Source of the DNA: Apoderus coryli
Taxonomy: Eukaryota; Arthropoda; Insecta; Coleoptera; Attelabidae
Reading direction: 5' to 3'
DNA length: 64,000 nt
Assembly: GCA_911728435.2 (NCBI GenBank)
Contig: OU452212.1
Span: 7,632,563-7,696,562, forward strand
The notes beneath the pieces were generated by a model. It made no database searches and was not told where the DNA came from. It saw nothing but the letters and a program-made list of their open reading frames with translations. Numbering within the stretch: the first letter of the stretch is position 1; the number at the start of each line of letters is the position of its first letter. Positions 32,793-45,590 of this stretch are shown here, one piece after another. Made by a program: the position numbers and the translations under genes.

Positions 32793-33289
32793 TGCATGCC
32801 TAAAGCTCTTTATGCACTTATTGAGGAACAGTCACTGACGGATCATTGCAAGTCTTCCTTGTAGGCCAGGACTATATTTACGACGACATGCATTTCTAAT
32901 AAATTATGCGCTGAATTTTCACCCTTGAATTATTCTAAAATCACACAATAATATTTATTGAGTACTCCACCTATAGCACGAATTCAAAAATTCATAATAT
33001 TAATAGCTGAAAATTGAAAAAAGAAAAAACAGCCCGAATATTTTTTCCTAATTTTTATTTTTTTTTTCTCAAATTACCATTCTTCTGCTACGACTGAACA
33101 ATTGTGAAGTAGGTATATGCGCCTTTACAAAGGCTTATTTTCAATTGTGCCAAATTCATCCGTGATGCAAAATAGAAATTAAAGCAAAGCAGCCAGCTGC
33201 AGCTGTGAGGAATTGAAGAAAAAAAAAAGAGTAGGTATTTTATACCGGGTTTGAATACACCTTATGCATGATTCGATAATTAGCACTAG
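32793..33289. other. No gene seen
   Basis: AT-rich, with long A and T runs at 33050-33070 and 33215-33230. Ends at an 'accgggtttg' motif. Confidence 0.45.
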
Positions 33290-34342
33290 ACAATAATATC
33301 CTTAGAAAAGCTGCGCCCGAGTTTGTTATGCGATTTACAGGCAGAGAAAGTGCGGTGTTAATTAAGAAAAGCTTCGTTGATAAAATAATTAAAACAGTCA
33401 GATGCAGACAATCCAGTGACGTGTATGAAGCTTTTTCAAAAATATTAGGTCAGAGTTTGCATAATTTGGCTAATATATTGAAAGATTATGCGGTAAATAT
33501 GAGAAAAGCTGACGGAACTGAATATAAAGAAGCAACTGTAAAAACAATTTGGAATACTACGAGTAGGCTACTCCAAGAAAAATACTTCAATGACTTCAAA
33601 ATTGTATTCGACCCGTTTACCAGTGTGATAGTCAAAAATGCGCGAGAGGCAAGAAATGCAAAACGTAAAAGATTACAGCAGGATCCAAACAAACGTGAAC
33701 CAGCTGATTGCCTTATAGATTATTTCACGATTGAGAAAAATAATGATGGAACGCCAACCAACAGAATTGAATACAATCCAATATTCAGTAAAACATGCCA
33801 AGGAGGATTGAAAGTGTAAAAAGATATCCAATCATTCGAACAGATCAACTGCAGTTAGCCATTTGGCAAATAAAGGAATTCCTGAACAGCAATTAATAAA
33901 AATAACAGGACATAGCAGCTCTAATTCAATTAAACCGTACTTGAATATTAACCAAGAACGCCATGGTGAAATAATCAACACCATGCGAGGAATTTCTTCA
34001 ACAGTGGAAATTAACAATCAACTTCAGCAAACTCTTCTTCCAATTTAAAATTTACCAATTGTACTTTTCACAACTGTAGTTTTAAATAAAAATGAATAAT
34101 ATTTGTTTGATTAAAACTAATACATTTTGTATTGAAAATTATTAAACGTCAGATTGACAATCAAATTTTTGATATCTACAAAGTAAAAAATTATCTTATC
34201 TAGTACTCCTCAAGCCTTGATAAATACTCAAAATTTTGTCATAGAGAATCCTTCAAGCGAGTTGCTCAAGGATAATAGCATTCGGCATTCTCTATGACAA
34301 AATTATCTCGGTATTATCAAGACCCGAGGGGTATTACGACTG
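33290..34342 (+). mobile_element. Crypton element, copy 2 (internally deleted)
   Basis: Crypton similarity starts at about 33456 (gagtttgcataatttggc) and runs to GGTATTAC near 34335. Two internal deletions remove the segment between KRKLQQDPNKR and EPADCL (with the catalytic Arg) and the segment before KISNHSNRS. The 5' 165 bp are not Crypton sequence. The 3' inverted repeat is present. Confidence 0.8.
33328..33819 (+). pseudogene. Chimeric frame: unknown peptide plus Crypton recombinase
   Basis: The 163-codon frame begins with about 43 non-Crypton residues (MRFTGRESAVLIKKSFVDKI and following, to KILGQ), then runs in frame into the Crypton core-binding domain (LHNLANILKDYAVNMRKADG). It skips the first part of the catalytic domain, resumes at EPADCLIDYF and ends at a deletion junction. 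Downstream 33863-34048 (+) has GHSSSNSIKPYLN with the terminal His and Tyr. I do not recognise the N-terminal peptide. No functional recombinase can result, because the catalytic Arg is deleted. Confidence 0.7.
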
Positions 34343-37300
34343 AAAAGCTTGCCTCCACCAAAAGAATTTTTAAATCACGACGCATGTTTCCCTATTTTTT
34401 TCTTCGCTTTCTTTTCTGTGACATGCCATAATCTATTGACTTGCTGCAATCCATAAATTGAACTTGGACTTTAACCAATCTCGCTGCAATGTCCAACTTT
34501 ATTGGGATGAGATCGACGACTTCTAATTGATGTTTTGTGAATCTTCATTGATTTTCCCTGCTCAGGTAATATTGAAGTTCTAAAAGAACGTTTCATATCA
34601 TTAAAAATTTGTACCATAATTTGGACCACCTTTTTATTTTTTATATAGTCGATAACCATGACTAAAAGGAGTCCAAATTGCAAATTTTCCCAAAAGTATT
34701 TTCTTTCAATCTTTAATTATATTTAAATTTTTTTCCATGCTTGTTTTAACATTATTGTTGATTTACTTATTATTTTTCTTTATAGTTGATTGTTAATTTT
34801 TGTATTTAAACCTGTTTTTCATTTCTAATTTTCTTCCTATTTGTATTTGTTTAATTTGCTTCACAAATTCTTTGTGTTCTTTTCATTCATTCTCTTTATT
34901 ATTCTTTCTTTCGTCTTCTTTCGAAATTGTCAGTCTTGGAATCTATTTAATTTTTCACATTAATTCTGTTTGTGTTGTTTTTCATCTTTGCATAGTTTTT
35001 TTTTGTCTTCTTGTATTTTTATTTCTTCGAAAATTTTAAAGAAATCTTGGACATTACACTAATAAACGCAGTGACACACAGTGAAATATTTAAATCAATT
35101 GTTCCGCTACTGTAAGCTTTTATCATTTGCAGCAAACAATGACATCAATGCAACAATGATAATAATGTTTTCGATGACAAAAGCTGCGTTATGTCTTCCC
35201 AAAAAAGAAAGATAAATATAACAAGAATATGATTTATAGCCAATTTTTTGTGTGATACGAGGCCAAACGCCAATCCCCCTTTTATCTCATATATAGAATC
35301 TACATAATTCCAATAATGTTTCCGCAGTTGCCGGAAATGGCTATATGCCGACTTATTTCCTGGTTGAGGCCCGCTTAAGACCTATTAGCGTTTATATCAC
35401 GAAAAGGCGGCGCCTCAGAGCTATTTATTTTCACTCGGTCAGTTGGTTTTTACAAAAGATGGAAAAACTTTGCTCTTTTGTCACATTGACAAATAATATT
35501 TGGTGTGTCTTGATGAATTCGATAAAACGTAATTTGCTGCCATTTATGTTAAATGCTTTCAATGATGGGAAATGACTAACCATTGATACTAGGTTGTAGT
35601 GAATAATTTTCAAAATTTTACAGCTAACTTATTCGAATAAATATTAAGGTCATGAAGATCCTTTTTAAAGGATATCGATATGGTAAGTGATGTAGACGCT
35701 TTTGTCCGCTTGGATGTATTTCAGAATCAAAGAAAGGTACGTGACAATTGGAATCCGTTGGCTTCCACTTAGAAATTTTGTCATTAGGAAGATCGCAATA
35801 AAATAGGTAATGGTTTTGATGAAATTGGTGTGAGTTTTGACGAGGCAAAGAAGCTGAGAGATTACAAATTTCATCTGTTACTTTTTACGGGAAGTTACGG
35901 TGGAAATAGGTAATGGAAGAGAGATGAGAGACATGACATGATACTCGAAAAAGATTCGAATACCCTGTGGGTAAGAACCACAGTGTTACAGCAAGACATT
36001 TGTGACCGGCCACTGGCACAAAATCACTTGCTTGTCATTAGGACAAATTTTCGGACACCAACTTCAAGATTAACTCGTCCACATGGTCTAAAACTAAGTC
36101 CTTTACCAAAGCCTTTCTCAGAGGCCTGTTTTACGCAAAATAAGTGCCAAACTATGGCGAATTTTCTTGAATAATTTTAAATAACAGCTAAAAACACTAA
36201 AAACTCGTTTAAACCACTTATTTTTTAATTGAAAATGGCTTTAAAATTAGCAATAAAAAATCGAGGGCCGTATTTATTAAAACAAAGTTGATGATGGTTT
36301 TTCAGAAACGAAACGTGGTAGTGAGAATCTTTTTCTACTCAAAAAGTAACAATTAGGAAGTGCTTTTCATTTTTTTATATCTGTAAAAATAATGTCAGAA
36401 ATAAATAAAAACGAAAATCGCAAAAAATAGTTTTTTCAAAAATTCTCGAAAACAAAGCACCATATGTTTAGTTGAGGAATTTGTGGTTAAGCGTCATTTC
36501 ATGGACACCCTGTATAGTAAGAATGAAAATGCCATAGTCGAGAACGACTTACTTCACTAGAGAGCTTCAGAGATTAAAAGGATATTAAAATAATAAAATA
36601 GTAGTAGTTTAGGCCAGATTAGGTTAGGTCATTTATATTTGTAAGACTTCTTCTCTAATGAAATTAGAATTAGAAATGAGGGTTTTAAATCCAATTAACG
36701 TTTTTTAAAAATCGAACTTTTACACCCTGTATATCGGACATGGAGCCGTAAGATGGCATTAGAAAAGTGCAGTTCGTCGTGCTCAAGCAATCTGTGGTTA
36801 ATGGAATGACCCATTTTTTTGCGCACACTGTATATATTTTTGGCTATAGAATTTTTATTGTTTGAAGCGTTAAAAATATTTTACAGCAATAAGCCCTGAC
36901 GGGACTTGAGAGTCCATCAAAAACAACATCATATTTATGTTTGTATAGGTGTGCATATGGCCTTTTGTAAATACGATCGCACGCCACTGAAATACACCCT
37001 GGTATGGCTTCAACAAACAAGTTATATAAGGCTATGATAATTATAAAATCGAATTTACCCTATAAGTACTCTTTTTCTTATTCCCGTACAGATTTAATCT
37101 GTCGTTTAGAACCTGTGGGAGAGGAGGGAGAGGTTACATTATTATTATTTGATCTGAGTGGAAAACTTTTCTGGAAAAGGTTTCTGAAATTGAAACTTGT
37201 TATTTTATTATTTAACTCGAATATACCGACCGGTTTGTGTGTGTTTGTGTTTATGTAACTATAAAGAATTGGGAAAGTCGATTGGGCTGAAAAGTGGAGT

Positions 37301-37367
37301 GAGGAAGTTATATACAGTGTGTCTAAATAATCAACTCTCTTTACTGCTTCTGCTTATAATCAGTGAT
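34343..37367. other. No gene seen; repeat-end motifs
   Basis: T-rich 34690-35040 gives artefactual hydrophobic frames. 'acaccctgtata' ends occur near 36507, 36723 and 36829. 36525-36590 (aaatgccatag...ttcagagattaaaa) is a relative of the 59.9-kb tandem repeat. 36134-36157 is the inverse of 21034-21057. No coding signal. Confidence 0.5.
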
Positions 37368-37484
37368 CATTAGTTCGTTAAGGATTTACTGTACACGAAG
37401 CGTAAACATTTGGACGTAGATATAGTTTAAATCTACGTCCAAATGTTCACGCTTCGTGTACAGTAAATCCTTAACGAACTAATG
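37368..37484. repeat. 117-bp near-perfect palindrome
   Basis: Arms of about 54 bp (starting cattagttcgttaaggattt) are separated by about 8 bases and differ at about one position (gtaaacatt against gttcac). So little divergence between arms suggests a recent or actively homogenised small MITE or foldback. No clear target duplication. Confidence 0.9.
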
Positions 37485-38157
37485 AATACTTTACTAATTA
37501 TTGCAGATAAGATATACTGCTAATAGTACTAATACAATATTATAAACAAACTGGACAGTCTGTATTCAGAACGAGAATACGAATGGCAGGTGAACTGGGC
37601 GTAGAGGAAGAAAATTTAATTTACTTCGGCAATCAATTAAGAAATAAGGAGTTTACTGCAGTTGTCGTTTGTGGCGTTTATATACCTAAAAAAGTATTGT
37701 TAAGTTTTGTGGCGTCTATATATTCCAACAGTCGAAATCAGTGCTTGTTTTAGAAAATAATACAGATTGTCCCTAAAAGTAACGGAGCCAGATTTTCGTA
37801 ACGAAATCAATTTTAGCAGAGTGATCTAGCTATTGGGTTGGTATCAAATTAATCGTTTCATTTAAATTTCAATATGATTAATAAAAATTGTTATTTAGTA
37901 TCGGTTATTTAATTAAGTACCTATTTACCTACATATTACGTAATTCAGTGAAATATATAGGTGTTTGGGTAAAATCAATATTGGAAAATAGTTTCATTTT
38001 GATAGATTACAATAAAACTACAGTTTTTCATTTTGAAGACAATGATTGTTTTGTATATATTACTTTTTACTCAACCCCGTATAATTTTTTTTTTCTAATA
38101 TTAACTATAATATAGATAAAACTGTATTTAACCATGTTTAGTGCTTGTAGAGATATA
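37485..38157. other. No gene seen
   Basis: AT-rich. The 75-codon frame at 37888-38115 is Ile/Phe/Tyr-rich and without signature. Confidence 0.45.
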
Positions 38158-38230
38158 GACCGTGTGGCCTAATGGATAAGGCGTCGGACTTCGGATCCGA
38201 AGACTGCAGGTTCGAGTCCTGTCACGGTCG
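38158..38230 (+). tRNA. tRNA-Arg (TCG)
   Basis: Same 73-nt sequence as the gene at 11001 apart from one base after the anticodon stem (GACTGCAGG against GATTGCAGG). The stems pair, the anticodon loop is CTTCGGA, the discriminator is G. It is followed by a T run (38237-38246) that would terminate Pol III. Confidence 0.95.
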
Positions 38231-38639
38231 AACAATTTTTTTTTTCGGAAATTTTGTAAGATATTGACAATAAATTTTTAAAATAAAAAATAATATTTAA
38301 TGTAGGTACCAACCGGTTTTTTTTTACAATAAATTTTTGATAAAGATAGCTTGATCTGAATACAAATTGGATTTTGTTGCGCCATCTATTCACTGCTACA
38401 CATACTAGATTTATACTGGATTTCTCTATATCCTCCATAATACTCTTCGATCAAAGCACTCCGACTAAAGAGCATGTAGGTACCTATAGAGCCTGAGTAC
38501 CTATACAGAAACAGTCAGGCACTTTATAACTATGTATTTTAATATTGTATCGTAGTTTACATGCGTTACAATTGTATGTCAGAAGTTTCAATTTAACAAA
38601 GATTTAAATTTATCTAAAAAACACTGTGGTAATTATATG

Positions 38640-39530
38640 AAATAAAGGCTCTAAAACGGCAGAAGCTAATATGGCTACCTCTATCGGTAGCAAGCCCAAC
38701 CAGTTTTGAGTAGGTGGCCACATAAACACTAAGCAACCAGGATAGTTGCTATTGCGACCACTAGATAGCAGCACCAATTTGAGAACTTACGAGGACTGGT
38801 CATATGCACACAAAATATAAATATTAGATGTGTTTAAAAATAGGCGAGATAACAAAAAATGGGGTTACAATTAAAAATAAGTAAATTTTAAAATATTTTT
38901 GTGTTTTGGAAATATAAGGGTCTACAAGATGCAAGAAAATTTGTCATGTAAAATTTGTATAATTTTAGTTTTTCATGAATCAATCAATAGAGGCTCTAAA
39001 CAGCTGGTGGGGCACCCTCTACCCGTAGTAAACCCAACCACATCTGAGTAATACTCTCGGAAGTTAATTCTAAAACCACTAGATGTCGACACTAGGAATA
39101 TTGACGAATATTTTGTACAAGGTTTGGTCATATTACACTTTATTTATTAATTTACAACATCGTCAAAGGATTTTTGGTATATCCATAATCAAAAAATCCA
39201 TTTTGACACCAAGTTTAATCCTAAAACCGCTAGATGTCGATACTAGTAATATTGACGAATATTTTGTACAGGGTTTGGTCATATTACACTTTATTTATTA
39301 ATTTATAACATCGTCAAAGGGTTTTTGGGATATCCATACTCAAAAAAAATCCATTTTGACACCAAGGTTAATCCTAAAACCGCTAGATGTCTACACTAGT
39401 AATATTGACGAATATTTTGTATAGGGTTTGGTCATATTTCACTTAATTTATAACATCGTCAAAGGATTTTTGATATATTTGTTATAATATTCAGTTCAAT
39501 TACAATATTATCCATACTCAAAAAATTCAT
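38640..39530. repeat. Tandem array, about 150-bp units, plus diverged flank
   Basis: Three units start with aatcctaaaaccgctagatg or a variant at 39066, 39220 and 39370. Each includes aatattgacgaatattttgt, ttggtcatatta and a catcgtcaaagg segment. Upstream 38650-38800 and 38990-39065 are two diverged copies of a second block (ggctctaaa...aagcccaacca). Non-coding; units are too long and spacer-free for CRISPR. Confidence 0.8.
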
Positions 39531-40849
39531 TTTGACCACAATGGATCTGCACACTTAGTGGTCCATTTTGTTTTGTTTTTTGCCAATAGACGGACTATTA
39601 TTGGTTTAAGGTTTTTATTTCTAGCCTTATTGCTATTAATTTCATTAATTTTATTTTGTTTTGATTTAGTCTGAGCGTTCTGAAGATGAGTTTACAAAGG
39701 TCGAGAACCAACCGTTTAAGCATAATTTAAATTGAAATTGAATTCGCAAACTTTTTTAGAATCGGGTAAGGCTTGATAATTTAACTTCACTTAATCAAAT
39801 TCAATTTTATAACATAAAAAAATTGATAATAAATTCAAGTTCAAAAAAAGGGAACTGTCGTGATAAATGAAAGAGAACCATAAAGTTGCGAGAAACTAAC
39901 CGGCACAGCCGAATGTGTAAAACTATTACAATATTATCGAAAGCTTCCGCACGACGGAACATGCATCTGATTTATAGTAATTGCCCATTTAGAGATTGAG
40001 GATTTATTACGTCCCCTCTATGGAACTGTAATTGCTTTTTGCAAGTCGATTTCTTTTTTAAATAATATATTTCGATGGTAGACGCGAAATTATAAGCAAA
40101 GGATTCATTAATATGCTTCAAATTATTTTATCTGAAGATTAGAATTAGGTTATGTCTATTTACGCGCACCATATGCTATTCGAAGCTTAGATGTTATAAC
40201 TGAAGCTTTCTCTGAAATCTTAATATTAAATTTTTCAAAGATCACATACCCTGAAAAGTGCTTTCAACTAGGCCTATTGCATTTGTTTAATAACACTATC
40301 AGCAGCTTTGGAAGTAATCCTGGAGGATATGCTAATATAGTTCAAGAGCAGAAAGCCATCTGCACTAGGCTGAAGCAGATCGTGGAAGACACTGAATTTT
40401 GGGATGCAATTTTACCGGTAAGAAGGAATGACCTGATTTCCTAGCAGAGATTAACTCATCATACTTGGGAGGGAGTGATTTAATGATGGTTCAGGGACAT
40501 GTCACAATGTCCATTTTCCCATGATACTGTATTTGAGGCAGAATAAGGCTTACACATTGCGCAGATGCTTGAACGAAAGTAAATTCCTTAAAATTAAAAC
40601 CTCTAAGGTAAAGTAAGAACAGTTTAAATCAATTAGAGCCATTTGGAGTAGATAGGATGAAATTTTAGATATAATGGGCGTTTTTTTTGGAGGTGTACCA
40701 CTTTGAGTTGGAATCTGTGCTTTATTTGATAACCCATTCAACAGCTGATGGTTGCTTTTTGTTTAGTTTGGTTTGACATTTCATTATACCAGAGTAACGC
40801 TTGCAAATTGTTGAAATTTGTTATCATAATAATGGTGTAAATAATCGGC
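39531..40849. other. No gene seen
   Basis: AT-rich non-coding. Only the minus frame 40550-40741, without family signature. Confidence 0.45.
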
Positions 40850-41375
40850 TCTCAGAACGGATAATTCGAATAACAATGGATCGTTTTCGGACCACGTTTA
40901 CTCTTAATGATAATGTGACGCCGAGCAGTGCGCCCTGAAGAAGCTGTTCCCCGATATACAGGGAAGCATTGAAGAAGATCCAAACTGGGGTTGTGTCCTT
41001 CCACTTTATGGAAATTTTACGAAAGGATCTTGGATTAAAAGCTTTCAAGATTCAACTTGTGCTGGAATTAAAGCCAAACGACCATCGTATGCCCCGCCAA
41101 TTCGGCGCATGGGCTAAAGGAAATATTGATATTGAATTTCCATTCAAAATTTTGCTCTCTGATGAAGCCCATTTTTGGTTGAATGGGTAGGTACGTAAAT
41201 AAGCAGAATTGTCGCATTGAGGATGATCCACAAGCTTTTGTCGAAACACCAATACATCTACAGAGCCTTATGGGCTTGATTTACTCAAAGAAATAATTTC
41301 ACGTATTGGTCCAATTAATTGGCCACCAAGATCGTGTGTTTTATCCCCATTGGATTGCGGTTATGTCAGCCTTAA
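40850..41375 (+). pseudogene. IS630/Tc1-like transposase remnant
   Basis: The plus strand reads FRTTFTLNDNVTPSSA, then (40969-41190) REALKKIQTG, LELKPNDHRMPRQFGAWAKG, and FKILLSDEAHFWLNG, which holds the first catalytic Asp, then a TAG. A deletion joins this to ISRIGPINWPPRSCVLSPLD, the last catalytic region. Known: SDEAHFWLNGYVNKQNCR...LTPLDYFLW is a hallmark of an abundant insect DDE_3 family. The middle third, with the second Asp, is gone, and stops follow. Confidence 0.7.
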
Positions 41376-42615
41376 CACGGCTCTACATTTAAATTCTCAA
41401 CAGGACAGAATAAACAAAAAATCACAGCGAAAAATTTATTATCTCATCGCTAGTCCGCCATGCCTTTGTGTGCAGAGAATAAAAAAATATCTAAAGCGGT
41501 TTGTCTTCCAACGTCACATGGGTGTAATAAAAGATGGGTTTTTACAACTCGAGCGGCGAATTTTAAAATGAGGAAAAATGCCATATCACCAGGAAAAGGT
41601 CTGTTTTAAATGCACCTCGAGATGTCTAGGTGGGATAATCTTTCATCTTCCTGTACGCCGCAGTGTTAGTCGTGAATGAGCAAATATGGGCTTAGTGGGT
41701 AAATAATATGGTTGTGTCAAAGTTTTTGTGAAGTGCGGTGTATAATTTAAGGGTATAAGAAATTATGTAATTTAGTAGATTTTCAATTGTAACTGAATCC
41801 TTCATGATACGATACGAAGGAAACACATTTTTCCTGAAATCATTTCAAAATATTGACGTTCTGGGAGAGGTTTGACGTGTTCCGACTACTGAAAAAATGA
41901 AATAAACAAATTCACCAAAAAGTCTGTATCAAGCCCAAACTTCTTAACTCCACTCTCGTATCTGCCATAATATTCCAGGGTTCACTTTGCAAATGCATCT
42001 GGTCCTTTACTTCAAGACATGTTGGTGACGTTTCGTCTTCGTGTTACTTTATTCATTTAGTAGGTACATCAGTCCAAACACGTGGCTATAGAATCCCACT
42101 TAATTATCAAAATAATTGGAGAATTGTCAATCTGAAAGCGGATACACAAATTGCATTCTAATAACGTAAAGGAAATCTCATAAGGGTGTCACAAATTATT
42201 TAAAAGCAATCTAATACTCATATTATTATACTTTCTTGCAATATATAATCTATTAGGTTGGTAATATATTATATAAGGATCCTTCAACGCTTTATCCTGT
42301 TACCTGCCAGCAGATTACAAATAATTTTCTACACCAGGATAACATGCACATATAGCTTAGATACCTTTTCATCTTTTACGTAATATAGGGTTCGCAAAAA
42401 AAAAGGGATTTTATATTGGTTTAATAACCTTTTTCTTGATGATGATGGTCAATCAAACATCACATATTCTAAAGTTTGGTAATATCCATTTTTTATATTA
42501 TTAATCCCAACTCACATTGACGACAACACAATCACACCAAACTAATAATACTTTTTACGATATTTTTTTACTAAATGTAGTAACCAATCAAATTACTTAA
42601 TTTTAAGTCATGTGT
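41376..42615. other. No gene seen
   Basis: The frame 41350-41571 has no clear domain; the first part may be debris of the preceding transposase. The remainder is AT-rich. Confidence 0.45.
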
Positions 42616-44075
42616 CAAATTTCATCCAATCACCTCTAAATTACAGCGATAATACCCTACATGTGGTGTTTTCAGTTTGGTGTTTTTTTTATTAAAAATT
42701 AATTAAACGTCAAACTGAGAACTGGCTTAAAAATGTCGCGAAGATTTGGTATTGCATCTAACGATGCAATTAATGATATTATATCTAATAATATACCAAA
42801 AATACAATCAAATCAAAAAAATATGTATAGAAAATATTTCTCGAGTTTTGTGCGACCAGAGAATACGAACTGAATGCTGAAACGAGTTTGCATAATTTGG
42901 CTAATATATTGAAAGATTTTGCGGTAAATATGAGAAAAGCTGACGGAACTGAATATAAAGAAGCAACTGTAAAAACAATTTGGAATAGTAGGCTACTCCA
43001 GGAAAAATACTTCAATGACTTCAAAATTGTATTCGACCCGTTTAACAGTGTGATATTCAAAAATGCGCGAGATGCAAGAAATGGAAAACGTAGCAGGATC
43101 CAAACAAACGAAAATGCAGTTCATCAAATTTGAGTCAACTGATTTGGCTAGAATCATTGGATTATGGGATGAATGTCCACCAGAAGGTTTACAAAATTTT
43201 TTTTTACCATATTGTAGCTGTTGAGTTAGCTTGGCGAGGTGGTGAACCAGCTGATTGCCTTATAGATTATTTCACGATTGAGAAAAATAATGATGCCAAC
43301 CAACAGAGTTGAATAAAATCCAATATTCAGTAAAACATGCCAAGGAGGATCGAAAAGTTGTACAAATAGTAAGTGGCTTGTTCCAAATATTGCAAACGAA
43401 AGTGCATGCCCTGTTCGGGTATTCCATAAATTATTGTCCAAAAGGGGGAAAAATATTAGTTCCAGTCGCCTATTCTTGAGACCAAATCGTTTCTGGAAAT
43501 CCGAAAGTGACACATGGTTTGACAATTACCGCTAGGCAAGAACACAATTAATATGTGGACCAAATCATCCGCGCAAGCTGTTGGTTTGGACACTAAGTGT
43601 AAAAAGATATCCAATCATTTGAACAGATCGACTGCAGTTAGCCATTTGGCAAATAAAGGAATTCCTGAACAGCAATTAATAAAAATAACAGGTCATAGCA
43701 GCTCTAATTCAATTAAACCGTACTCGAATATTAACCAAGAACGCCATGGTGAAATAATCAACACCATGCTAGGAATTTCTTCAACAGTGGAAATTAACAA
43801 TCCGTCAACTTCAGCAAACTCTTCTTCCAATTTAACATTTACCAATTGTGCTTTTCACAACTGTAGTCTTAAATAAAAATGAATAATATTTGTTTGATTA
43901 AAACTAATACATTTTGTATTGAAAATTATTAAACGTCAGATTGACAATCAAATTTTTGATATCTACAAACTAAAAAATTATCTTATCGATAACTCCTCGG
44001 GCCTTGATAAATACTCAAAATTTTGTCATAGAGAATCCTTCAAGCGAGTTGCTCAAGGATAATAGCTTGGGCTGT
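42616..44075 (+). mobile_element. Crypton element, copy 3
   Basis: Has the full 5' end (caaatttcatccaatcacct), the start codon ATGTCGCGAAGATTTGG at 42733 and almost the full recombinase, but only the proximal arm of the 3' inverted repeat; similarity stops near 44059-44075. It defines the family start that copy 1 has lost by frameshift. Confidence 0.85.
42733..43876 (+). pseudogene. Crypton tyrosine recombinase (copy 3, broken)
   Basis: The start reads MSRRFGIASNDAINDI, then a frameshift near 42800. 42888-43133 carries the core-binding domain. 43130-43312 carries AVELAWRGGEPADCLIDYF with the catalytic Arg in an RGGE context. 43330-43530 is frameshifted. 43553-43876 carries KKISNHLNRSTAV (HxxR), GHSSS (His) and IKPYSN (Tyr), then a stop. 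At least four small indels, so dead, but every catalytic residue can be read. Confidence 0.8.
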
Positions 44076-45557
44076 TAGCAAGCAACACGCTACTCATATA
44101 GATGCTGGTGATATTCCTGTAGAGTTGCTATTATAAGGTGACGGAGGTCATTTAAGGCGTAGACAGACTATTATGAGTTAACGTGTTATCGCGCCTTAGA
44201 AACAAACTACGCAACACCGCAGATCATTTTTATTACACATAATATGTTGTTTGGCATGATGGAAAGTGAAGTTTGTAGCTCGAATAGTTCCTCAGAGTTT
44301 TACCGCAACATAGTACAGTCATAAGTTAGTTGCTACAAAAATATAATAGAACTATAAACTTTAATGTCAATTAGACAGTTCCTACAAAATATAGTATATG
44401 AGAAAGTCTATCTTTTTTTTTCGTCACTCTATATATTGCAACACCTAACAATTGCAAAATGACGAGAGACGCATGTTCATGTTTGAAAGGGTGCAAAACA
44501 CAATTAACTTTGATTAATTTAGATTTAATGCGCCTTTTAATATTTACAGTGCTTGTGTTGTGTGCACCTCAAAATGGAGCGATATTTGATTTAAATCAAA
44601 ACGCGTTTGTTCGTGGGATGAACGAGGCGTTAATGTTTGATATAATTTTACTGGCTGGAGGGTTAGTTTTGCGGCTAAATATCGAACCGGATTAATAGAA
44701 ATATATGCATGTAAATCCCATGACACCCTTCTGTTTATTACACTGTAGCTAAAATAATATTCTAAAATAGCAGCACTGAATATGGAATAATTCACGAAGG
44801 TCTTGTTCCTCAACAAATATTGGTAAAAAATTCCATCATCTGCTTCCTTCCCAGGATGCTTCGGTACCTTATTTATGATAACCAGATCCAATATCGTTTC
44901 CCGGTTGGATCATGAACTCTGGCACATCAACAAACACCTTCAGAGCTGGTTGACTTTCTATTTACGTCTCCAAGATCCAGCTTGAAGCTTCTGACAGACA
45001 ATTAACTCGTCAGGGAATACTAGTTTAAACCACAACGTTGGTTTCCAAGATTTAGGTCAATCAAAATACATCTAAATAATAAATCTATACATACGTCATA
45101 GGATCTGTCGGCCTGCCTGTGTGTGGGGTATGTACTGCTTGTGTTGATGTTGTATAGACGGGCACGACTATTGTATTATCTCGAATGTCAAGGAAATTCA
45201 TGAGGAGGTGCAGAAACTTTCATTACTGCAATATGTCGAAACTACTGAGGCTTTACATTGTGCCTATTTTCTTCATCTGACTTTAGGTTTGGTCTATCAT
45301 TTACGTACAATTATTACTTCAATAGTTTTAACGAGGATTGTGTTTTTATTACAAATAATAGTATCAACCTAATCTGCATTTGAATACGACTTTAATTATA
45401 TCCGTTTTTCATATTTTAAGTTGAAATAAACTTTAATAACACTATTTATTAGATGAGTCTGAGCAAATTAATCAATGTCAAATTGTAGACCAGAGCACAA
45501 AAAGTAATTTTCTCACTGACAATTTGTTATTTTCCTAAAATAATTACAAACATTTTG
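44076..45557. other. No gene seen
   Basis: The frame 44459-44695 has a hydrophobic stretch (LLIFTVLVLCAP) but no homology I recognise, and is overlapped by an equally long antisense frame. Confidence 0.4.
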
Positions 45558-45590
45558 GCTGATGAGAAACGGCCCGTCTACAGTTTTAAC
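45558..45590 (+). other. Hammerhead-like core without stem II
   Basis: CTGATGAGAAACGGCCCGTC resembles the 56.1-kb ribozyme with the whole stem II deleted. Flanks do not obviously form stem I. A decayed copy or chance. Confidence 0.2.

Noticed and set aside
34690..35040. Hydrophobic frame suggesting a membrane protein
   Set aside because: It lies in a T-rich stretch that gives Phe/Leu/Ile/Ser by composition alone.
39066..39520. Regular repeats considered as a CRISPR array
   Set aside because: Units are about 150 bp without unique spacers and the genome is eukaryotic; it is a minisatellite-like tandem repeat.
44459..44695. 78-codon frame with a hydrophobic segment
   Set aside because: An equally long antisense frame overlaps, there is no homology or splice context, and the composition is like the background.
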